A DNA stretch of 11,081 nt, from contig NZ_JAIOSW010000206.1 of assembly GCF_021107415.1 (NCBI RefSeq), positions 1-11,081 of the forward strand, given 5' to 3'. How positions within the stretch are numbered: the stretch's first letter is position 1; the number at the start of each line of letters is the position of its first letter. The notes beneath the pieces were generated by a model, which had not been told where the DNA came from, did not search any database, and worked only from the letters and a program-made list of their open reading frames with translations. Positions 1 to 5,715 of this stretch are shown one piece after another. The position numbers and the translations under genes were made by a program. The stretch is from Desulfobacula sp. GTDB taxonomy: Bacteria; Desulfobacterota; Desulfobacteria; Desulfobacterales; Desulfobacteraceae.

Positions 1-65
1 ACGGGCGCGCTATCATCCGGCTTTCAGCAAAGGACATTAAAAACAAGGCGCTGGCTGATTGCTGA
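1..65 (+). CDS. possible 3' end of an unidentified gene
   Basis: One frame is open from the window edge to a TGA at 63-65 and would encode about 20 residues ending ...SAKDIKNKALADC. The composition (basic, K-rich, hydrophilic) is compatible with a real C-terminus, but the last residues come from the 7-bp tandem repeat at 54-74, so the natural end may have been altered. It would converge on the thrS remnant. I do not recognise the protein and it may be chance. Confidence 0.2.
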   Translation, partial: GRAIIRLSAKDIKNKALADC

Positions 66-245
66 TTGCTGACTGATGGCAGTATCTTCTTTGATGGACA
101 GGTTTAAATCCAAAAGCCGTTCATCAATTTTCATTGCCACACAGTTTCTGGCAAATCCGTCTGAAATACTTTTGGCAATATCCATGCCGCTGGGATTGTT
201 TTCAAAGCTCTTTATAGTATTGTCCGGAAATGTTATGTTAATCAT
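24..245 (-). pseudogene. thrS: threonyl-tRNA synthetase remnant (TGS domain only)
   Basis: The first 55 or so residues read as the N-terminal TGS domain of threonyl-tRNA synthetase: MINITFPDNTIKSF at the start, then GMDIAKSIS, ARNCVAM and ERLLDLN. A normal ThrS is about 640 residues; here homology stops near codon 55 (about position 85). The frame then runs through repeat-derived residues (SQQSAIS) and stops at 24-26. The editing, catalytic and anticodon-binding domains are absent from the window. ATG at 245 is preferred over ATG at 257 because GGA lies a normal distance upstream of it and ThrS usually begins M-x-x-I. A full copy must exist elsewhere or the gene was split by a rearrangement. 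Identification of the TGS domain is firm; the cause of the break is inference. Confidence 0.8.
54..74. repeat. 7-bp tandem repeat, three units
   Basis: GCTGATT at 54-60 and 61-67 is followed by GCTGACT at 68-74. It sits exactly where similarity to ThrS ends, so it is likely connected with the breakpoint, through slippage or end joining. This link is inference. Confidence 0.75.
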
Positions 246-256
246 CTTGTTTTCCA

Positions 257-285
257 TTGTGTTTGTTGTCGGTTAAATATAAAAT
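257..285 (+). promoter_or_regulatory. candidate sigma-70 promoter for rnd-dapF
   Basis: TTGTGT at 257-262 and TAAAAT at 280-285 are separated by 17 bp and lie 44 bp upstream of the TTG start of rnd. The -35 box overlaps the beginning of the thrS remnant. It was found by eye only; A/T-rich sequence produces such matches by chance. Confidence 0.35.
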
Positions 286-289
286 ATGG

Positions 290-318
290 ATTTTAGAAGA
301 AGTAATGTAAACAATCAA
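290..318 (-). promoter_or_regulatory. candidate sigma-70 promoter for the thrS remnant
   Basis: On the minus strand TTGATT (313-318) and TAAAAT (290-295) are 17 bp apart, about 45 bp upstream of the thrS ATG. It is back-to-back with the candidate rnd promoter. If real, the broken thrS gene keeps its promoter and is still transcribed. Confidence 0.4.
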
Positions 319-328
319 GGGAAAAAAA

Positions 329-1462
329 TTGAATTACAAGTTTATTGAATCAGATGTAGAACTGAAAAACGTCTGTGATGATTTTTTAAAAGAAAAAATA
401 ATCGGTGTGGACCTGGAAGCGGATTCCATGCATTGTTTTAAGGAGAAAATTTGTCTGATCCAGGTTGCCACGGCAAAAGAAGCATTTTTAATTGATCCGT
501 TTGAAATTAAAGAGGTCGCCCCATTTTTACGGGTGCTTGAAGACAGGGATGTGATGAAAGTGTTTCATGGGGCTGATTTTGATATCAGAAGCCTTGACAG
601 GGATTATCAGGCACAGGTGAAGAATCTTTTTGACACGGAAATTGCCTGCCGGTTTTTAGGCATCAAAGAACGGGGGCTTGCCGCCCTGTTAAAAAGAAAT
701 TTTAATGTGGATGCAGATAAAAAATATCAAAAATCAGACTGGGGAAAACGTCCGTTTAAACAGGGGATGATTGAATATTCAGTAGGGGATGTGGCATATC
801 TTACAAAACTGCATGATATTATCCAAGGGCGGCTTGTGGAAAAAAAGCGGCTTTCCTGGGCCAAAGAAGAGTTTGAAATACAAGAACAGGTCCGGTATGA
901 AAACAATCATGCTTTGCCATTGTTTTTAAAATTTAAAGGCGCCGGTAAAATGGATAATAGGAGCCTTGCCGTTCTTGAAAATTTATTGCAGGTTCGGTTA
1001 AAGATAGCACAAAAAAAGGACCAACCTTTATTTAAAATTATATCAAACCCATCTTTAATGACCATGGCCTACGAGAAACCTGTGACAATTGATCAGATGT
1101 TGAGCATAAGGGCAATAAGCAAAAAACAGGCAGATATGTATGGAAAGATTTGCGTGGAAGCCATTACCAAGGCAATTAGTCTTGATCATAAAGCATTACC
1201 TTCTTATCCAAAGACCAGAAGACCGAAAAAAAATGTTATAGTTCAGGAAAGAATCATACGGCTGAAAAAGATGAGGGAAAAATTGAGTGCCGCAATAGGG
1301 ATTGAGCCGGGATTTTTATTAAATAATGCAGTGATTGGTTCCATTGCTTTTAAAAATCCTGCAACATCCGAAGACCTCTTAAAAATTGAACATGTGAGAC
1401 ATTGGCAGGTGGAGGCCATTGGAAATGATATCCTTTCAATCCTTGGATATTGCAAATCATGA
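329..1462 (+). CDS. rnd: ribonuclease D
   Basis: This is a DEDDy-family 3'-5' exoribonuclease that trims the 3' ends of tRNA precursors and other small RNAs in the cytoplasm. At 377 residues it matches the E. coli enzyme in length. The three exonuclease motifs are visible: Exo I with Asp28 and Glu30 (GVDLEAD), Exo II with Asp85 (FHGADFD) and Exo III Tyr150-x3-Asp154 (YSVGD). Two HRDC nucleic-acid-binding domains follow, at about 209-288 and 305-375, as in the classical enzyme. The start is TTG at 329, preceded by AAGGG at 317-321 with 7-nt spacing; no better ATG is present upstream. The stop codon lies 11 nt before the preferred dapF start, so the two are probably co-transcribed. Identity is secure from the catalytic motifs plus HRDC layout. 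Confidence 0.95.
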   Translation: MNYKFIESDVELKNVCDDFLKEKIIGVDLEADSMHCFKEKICLIQVATAKEAFLIDPFEIKEVAPFLRVLEDRDVMKVFHGADFDIRSLDRDYQAQVKNLFDTEIACRFLGIKERGLAALLKRNFNVDADKKYQKSDWGKRPFKQGMIEYSVGDVAYLTKLHDIIQGRLVEKKRLSWAKEEFEIQEQVRYENNHALPLFLKFKGAGKMDNRSLAVLENLLQVRLKIAQKKDQPLFKIISNPSLMTMAYEKPVTIDQMLSIRAISKKQADMYGKICVEAITKAISLDHKALPSYPKTRRPKKNVIVQERIIRLKKMREKLSAAIGIEPGFLLNNAVIGSIAFKNPATSEDLLKIEHVRHWQVEAIGNDILSILGYCKS

Positions 1463-1473
1463 TGGAGAAGAAT

Positions 1474-2337
1474 ATGGAACTTGAATTTATCAAAATGGAA
1501 GGGCTTGGCAATGATTTTATTATCTTAGATGACCGGGATGGAAAAATAGAACAAAATGAAAATTATCCTGCATTGGCAAAAAGGCTTTGCTCAAGGCATT
1601 TTGGTATAGGGGCGGATGGCATTATCCTGATTCTTGAATCCAAGGACCATGATATTAAATTTCGGATATATAATTCCGATGGCTCCCAGGCCCAGATGTG
1701 CGGCAACGGCATGCGGTGTTTTGCCAAATACTTGTATGAAAACAAGATGGTTTTAAAAAAGACGATAAGGGTGGATACAAAGGCTGGTACCGTCATCCCT
1801 GAGGTGGTCCCCGAAGTGATATCTGGTAATAAGGAACAGGTTCAGTCGGTAAGGGTGGATATGGGAGAACCTGTTCTTTTGTGCAGGGATATTCCATTTG
1901 AAAGCCGAAACGAGAAAGCAATTGAAGAACGTTTGATGGCTGGGAATAAAGAGTATCGCATTACTGCCGTATCCATGGGAAACCCCCATGCGGTTATTTT
2001 TGTTGATGATGTGGAAAAAGTTGATATTAAAAAAATTGGCCCATCAATTGAAACCCATGCAAGGTTCCCGGAAAAGACCAATGTTGAGTTTATTGAAGTG
2101 GTGAACAAAAGTGAATTAAAAATGAAGGTGTGGGAAAGGGGATCCGGGATTACACTGGCCTGTGGAACCGGTGCCTGTGCCGCTCTTGTTGCCGCCCATC
2201 TCACGGGCAGGGCATCAGACAAAGCCATTGTCCACCTTGATGGCGGAGACCTTGACATTTACTGGGATAAAGAGACAAACCATATTTTTAAGACAGGTCC
2301 TGCCACCCTGGTGTTTGAAGGGCGGATCAGGATTTGA
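1474..2337 (+). CDS. dapF: diaminopimelate epimerase
   Basis: DapF is the cofactor-independent racemase that converts LL- to meso-diaminopimelate, the penultimate step to lysine and the source of the peptidoglycan cross-linking residue. Both catalytic cysteines are present: Cys76 in MCGNGMRC and about Cys230 in ACGTGACA. The N-terminal signature MEGLGNDF and the FGIGADG and NPHAV motifs are also typical. With the ATG at 1474 the protein has 287 residues, a usual family length. This start has GGAG at 1464-1467 with 6-nt spacing and puts the conserved F-x-K-M-x-G-L-G-N block in its usual place. ATG 1459, which overlaps the rnd stop as ATGA, and TTG 1450 are in the same frame but would add an atypical extension. 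It probably forms an operon with rnd, with no obvious functional link. Confidence 0.96.
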   Translation: MELEFIKMEGLGNDFIILDDRDGKIEQNENYPALAKRLCSRHFGIGADGIILILESKDHDIKFRIYNSDGSQAQMCGNGMRCFAKYLYENKMVLKKTIRVDTKAGTVIPEVVPEVISGNKEQVQSVRVDMGEPVLLCRDIPFESRNEKAIEERLMAGNKEYRITAVSMGNPHAVIFVDDVEKVDIKKIGPSIETHARFPEKTNVEFIEVVNKSELKMKVWERGSGITLACGTGACAALVAAHLTGRASDKAIVHLDGGDLDIYWDKETNHIFKTGPATLVFEGRIRI

Positions 2338-2384
2338 TTAAAAAATTTAATTTTTAGAAGTCCTATAAAAAAAAAGAGAAATAT

Positions 2385-3323
2385 ATGTATAAATATCTTT
2401 TCGGCCCTGTTCCATCCAGACGGCTCGGCATGTCACTCGGAGTTGACTTGGTTCCTCATAAGATATGCTCTTTAAATTGTATTTATTGCGAATGCGGACG
2501 AACAACAAATTTAACAATACAGAGAAAAGAGTATATTCCTTATGATGATGTTGTTGAGGAATTAAAAATTTATATGAAAAACAATCCTGCTCCTGATTAT
2601 ATCACTTTTTCCGGTGCCGGAGAACCAACCTTGAATTCTAGAATAGGCGATGTATTAAATTTTATTAAAATAAATTGGCCTGATATTCCGGTAGCTTTAT
2701 TAACCAATGGAAGTTTATTCAACCACGAACAAGTCAGAAAACAGATTTTAAAAGCCAATTTGGTTTTACCTTCCTTGGATGCAGCTTCAGATTTAACTTT
2801 TCATAAGATTGACAGGCCTTTTCATAAAATTAATATTGAAGATTATATTCAGGGACTTATTGATTTCAGGAAAGAGTATAAAGGTAAAATCTGGCTCGAA
2901 ATTCTAATTCTGCCAACGATAAATGATAGTATTAAAGAGTTACAATTGCTAAAAGATGCAATTATTAAAATAAATCCCGATAAAGTGCAGCTAAATACTT
3001 TAGACAGACCGGGAACTGTCAATAATTTAAGACCGGCAAATAAAGCTGAATTGCAGCAAATTGTTAATTTCTGGGATTTTACTAATGCTGAAATAATAGC
3101 ATCAGTACCCGAACGTAAAGACATGAAATCATACCGTGAAGATACTGAAAACGCTATTTTAGAAACAATTTCCCGAAGACCGTGCACCCTGAATGATCTT
3201 AGTAAAATACTCGGGATACATATTAACGAAGTAAATAAATATCTTGGCGTGCTTGAAGACGATGGGAAAATTGAAACAAACAGACAGGAAAGAGGGGTAT
3301 TTTATCAAAGCAAACATAAATAA
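2385..3323 (+). CDS. radical SAM protein with C-terminal winged-helix domain
   Basis: This protein of 312 residues is a radical SAM enzyme of the COG0731-type family. The N-terminal hallmark FGPVPSRRLGMSLGVD is followed by the cluster-binding motif Cys28-x3-Cys32-x2-Cys35, with an extra Cys37. The SAM-binding GAGEPTL motif lies near residue 80. Residues of about 245-312 look like a winged helix-turn-helix (ILETISRRPCTLNDLSK, then LGVLEDDGKIET), suggesting nucleic-acid binding or protein contact. Members of this family are common in anaerobes and mostly uncharacterised; the substrate cannot be deduced. ATG 2385 has only a weak purine stretch (AGAGA, 2375-2379) upstream. It lies 47 bp after dapF on the same strand but is more A/T-rich in codon choice, so it may have been acquired separately. 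Family assignment is firm, function unknown. Confidence 0.9.
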   Translation: MYKYLFGPVPSRRLGMSLGVDLVPHKICSLNCIYCECGRTTNLTIQRKEYIPYDDVVEELKIYMKNNPAPDYITFSGAGEPTLNSRIGDVLNFIKINWPDIPVALLTNGSLFNHEQVRKQILKANLVLPSLDAASDLTFHKIDRPFHKINIEDYIQGLIDFRKEYKGKIWLEILILPTINDSIKELQLLKDAIIKINPDKVQLNTLDRPGTVNNLRPANKAELQQIVNFWDFTNAEIIASVPERKDMKSYREDTENAILETISRRPCTLNDLSKILGIHINEVNKYLGVLEDDGKIETNRQERGVFYQSKHK

Positions 3324-3423
3324 AAAGTGAAAATTCAATTATATCAAGAAGATATGATTGAAAGTGTACTTTCGGTAGGGCTGCGTGATTTTATCCTGGT
3401 AAATATAATAAACATATTCCTGC

Positions 3424-3921
3424 CTATTCCGATAATATCTTTTTAAGATATGTTTGAACAAAATCAACCAATTTATTTATTTCATTTTCAGAAATCTGTT
3501 TAACGGTATCAATTTTTTTTTCTAGTCCCAGATCATTTTCCCCAATAGCTTTTTCAATATAAAAAGTTCCAACTTCACCATCAGTGAGAATATGACCGCA
3601 GCCGCCCACAGTGCCTAAAAATTCATGTTTATAAAAAATCGGGACGGCAAATTTAGCAAAACCTGCATCGCATTCATCAACAAGAGGTTGCTTTGTTTCT
3701 GCTGTTTCTTTAGTAAAATATTGATTTGCTACTGCACATATAGCAGCAATCCCCTCAGGGTAAGACTTGATTGTCGGGCAAACTTCATTTGCCCATGATA
3801 CGTAGGAAGTTATACGATTTCCTTGATTGTCATACACACACGCATTCATTCCGGAACGATCATATAATTCTTTTTCAAAGGCTTCCCATTTTTCTATAGA
3901 AATTATATCTGTAAGATTCAT
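3424..3921 (-). CDS. stand-alone PocR ligand-binding domain protein
   Basis: The whole 165-residue product is a single PocR-type sensory domain, the small-molecule-binding module normally fused to AraC-type regulators, GAF domains or histidine kinases. Typical features are the GMNACVYDNQGNRIT strand near residue 24, cysteines 48, 62 and 84 (VCP, ICAVANQ, ECDAGF), the FAVPIFY strand at 91-97 and the GTVGGCGHIL segment at 103-112. No HTH or kinase domain is attached, so any output must go through another protein. AAGG at 3931-3934 lies 9 nt before the ATG. It is the last of four genes read in one direction, 125 bp downstream of the CGGC-family gene, and converges on the radical SAM gene. A role sensing a metabolite of the Hdr-linked pathway is inference; binding of a ligand by the cysteines is possible but not shown. 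Confidence 0.85.
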   Translation of the reverse strand: MNLTDIISIEKWEAFEKELYDRSGMNACVYDNQGNRITSYVSWANEVCPTIKSYPEGIAAICAVANQYFTKETAETKQPLVDECDAGFAKFAVPIFYKHEFLGTVGGCGHILTDGEVGTFYIEKAIGENDLGLEKKIDTVKQISENEINKLVDFVQTYLKKILSE

Positions 3922-4046
3922 TCAATTTTTCCTTATTTTATATTTAATAGTCATATCAAATTTTATAATAAATTGTTCTGTTTTCAACAACGGGATCATA
4001 ATGGTTTTTTTTAAAATTTACAAACTCATTATTCGTTAAAAATAAT

Positions 4047-4427
4047 TTAATCCAAAATTTTGGGGGTATATCCTTTGGGCAGATGAGCTGTTCCAAGAAC
4101 ACACGGCAGTCCTGTTTCTTTATGAATCTGTTCAGCAATCTTGCCAAAATTATCACAAAAGCCGCCCTTTGAGTCATCCCATCCATTGTCTGTTTTTTTT
4201 GCAAAAGAACATGTAACAAAATGAATTGCATGGGCACCTTTTGATTTAAGAATTTTAGCAAGTTCTGCTACTTTATCCCCTGGGCAACGACATGTAAATA
4301 CGCCCGTAAGCGTACAGTCATCATATTTGTCAAACCCCTGCTTTGTCTTTGCAAGAGCAGTAAAACAACCAGTTAATGGACACTGGTTCTCATTTTTTTC
4401 ACAACGAATAATTGCAATATTTGTCAT
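4047..4427 (-). CDS. CGGC-family cysteine-rich protein with altered signature
   Basis: This small soluble protein has 126 residues and resembles the CGGC-domain family, thought to bind metal or Fe-S but without a known reaction. Family-like features are an N-terminal strand ending in Cys9 (IAIIRC), Cys16 and Cys21, the GVFTC segment at 42-46, the HFVTCSF segment around Cys73, and GGFCDN around Cys91. The name-giving CGGCPG stretch is here Cys46-Arg-Cys48-Pro-Gly, one residue shorter, so metal ligation may differ. Eight cysteines in a small cytoplasmic protein suggest a redox or metal-handling job. AGAAG lies just upstream of ATG 4427. The gene starts 61 bp after the hdrD-like gene on the same strand, making co-transcription plausible. 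Confidence in the family is good, but the function is unknown. Confidence 0.78.
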   Translation of the reverse strand: MTNIAIIRCEKNENQCPLTGCFTALAKTKQGFDKYDDCTLTGVFTCRCPGDKVAELAKILKSKGAHAIHFVTCSFAKKTDNGWDDSKGGFCDNFGKIAEQIHKETGLPCVLGTAHLPKGYTPKILD

Positions 4428-4488
4428 TTTTTTTCTTCTGAATAATTATTAAGATTTTAATATAACTGAACCCGATAGTTTTTTCAAA

Positions 4489-5697
4489 TTACAATATCAG
4501 CGATTCAGATGCCAGGTATGCCACAGTATCAACTTGTATCCCCAGTTCATAATGATCAGAAAGTTCCCCAAGCTGCCTGTGGCAGGATAGACAGGCTGTG
4601 GTAAGGTTGGACAGGCCCGTTGCCTTCATCTGGTTTACCTTTGTTTTTCCGGTAATCATTCTTTTCATGGTAGTGGTGCTGTCCTGCAACATACCACCGC
4701 CACCACCACAGCAGATACTGTCTTCCCTGTTAGGGGTCAGTTCCACAACACCTTCACAGATCATTTCCAATAATTGCCTTGGAGCATCATATCCCCCTGA
4801 TTTTCTGCCAATATTGCAGGGATCATGATAGGCAATTTTATAAGGGTGCACGCCCGGATCAAATTTTAACACGCCCTTCCGGGCATATCGAAGAATGAGT
4901 TCCGGCATGCTGACTACTTCAAATCCGGGCTTTCTTCCAATGATATCTTCCAAAAGGTATTTTAGTGTATGATATCCATGGCCGCACTCTGATAGCACAA
5001 GGGTTTCAATGCCAAGTTCTTCTGTCGGCTCAACCACCATCAGGGCAATTTTTTTTGTAATATCATCCTTACCCACAAAGTAGGCCCAGTTGGTCACATC
5101 GGTATGACGGTAAGACAGGGTCCAGGTCTCTTTTGTGGCATAAAAGAGCTTGGCCATGGCAGTTAAATGCAGCAGGCTGGTGGCAAGCTCCCTTGGGTTG
5201 GGGAGATAAAGAAATTTTGTCCCTTTAATATCATGGGGAATTTCAGCTTTTGGATCATTCACTTCATCAACAAAGTCTTCACTGAGCCATTCAACGGTTT
5301 CCACAAACTCATCTCTGGTCAGGGCGTTAACATCTCCCAGTTCGATACGGTTTTTAATTCCTATTTTAATGTCATTTGAGATTTTGTCATCGGCAATGGC
5401 AAGGCTTCTGGCTTTCCTTACAACCTTGTCCATGGAGATCCCCATGGGGCATCCTTGTGTGCACCGATTGCAGATCAGGCAATCCCAGAGCATGTTGCTG
5501 TTCACAAGCTGTTCATCAAGCCCAAGGGCGGCCATGCGGATTATCTGACGGGGCAAGGGCCCGCCTTCCCCATCAAACCAGGTACATCTTGAGTTGCAGG
5601 CTCCACAGGTCAGGCATTCGGAAATATTGTCCCCCAGCGCAAACTGGTTCAGCATTTTATACAGAACAGAGTCTTTATTTATTGTTGCATTATCCAT
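4489..5697 (-). CDS. HdrD/HdrBC-like iron-sulfur (CCG) protein
   Basis: This 402-residue cytoplasmic protein combines a HdrC-like ferredoxin part with a HdrB-like CCG part. Two [4Fe-4S] motifs are seen: Cys28-x2-Cys31-x2-Cys34-x3-Cys38, followed by Thr rather than Pro, and Cys73-x2-Cys76-x2-Cys79-x3-Cys83-Pro. The C-terminal CCG module is complete: Cys294-x34-Cys329-Cys330-x38-Cys369-x2-Cys372, the type that holds a non-cubane [4Fe-4S] cluster in heterodisulfide reductase. The first CCG module is decayed: only Cys238 (SECGHG) is left. One catalytic module plus two ferredoxin clusters also occurs in DsrK/HmeD-type proteins, so it is probably the disulfide- or thiol-reducing subunit. AAGGAA lies 7 nt before ATG 5697. 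It starts 18 bp after the HdrA-like gene, its likely partner. No membrane segment is visible. The substrate is unknown; a GlpC-like dehydrogenase subunit is a less likely alternative. Confidence 0.9.
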   Translation of the reverse strand: MDNATINKDSVLYKMLNQFALGDNISECLTCGACNSRCTWFDGEGGPLPRQIIRMAALGLDEQLVNSNMLWDCLICNRCTQGCPMGISMDKVVRKARSLAIADDKISNDIKIGIKNRIELGDVNALTRDEFVETVEWLSEDFVDEVNDPKAEIPHDIKGTKFLYLPNPRELATSLLHLTAMAKLFYATKETWTLSYRHTDVTNWAYFVGKDDITKKIALMVVEPTEELGIETLVLSECGHGYHTLKYLLEDIIGRKPGFEVVSMPELILRYARKGVLKFDPGVHPYKIAYHDPCNIGRKSGGYDAPRQLLEMICEGVVELTPNREDSICCGGGGGMLQDSTTTMKRMITGKTKVNQMKATGLSNLTTACLSCHRQLGELSDHYELGIQVDTVAYLASESLIL

Positions 5698-5715
5698 ATT
5701 TATTTTCCTTTATTT

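Noticed and set aside
1450..1473. Longer dapF starting at TTG 1450 or ATG 1459
   Set aside because: The extension is not typical of DapF, and GGAG is placed correctly only for ATG 1474.
1842..2258. 138-codon minus-strand frame inside dapF
   Set aside because: It is the complement of conserved dapF sequence, including both catalytic cysteine motifs, so it is a shadow.
2339..2356. A/T-only hairpin TAAAAA...TTTTTA after dapF as a terminator
   Set aside because: The stem has no G-C pairs and no T-run follows it; in such A/T-rich spacer DNA the match is expected by chance.
3360..3373. GAAAGT-GT-ACTTTC inverted repeat as a terminator between the convergent genes
   Set aside because: The loop has only 2 nt and no T-run follows on either strand.
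3354..3446. Small + strand frame of 30 codons starting MIESVLSVGLRDF
   Set aside because: It has no ribosome binding site, overlaps the end of the PocR gene and gives an unlikely hydrophobic tail; no family was recognised.
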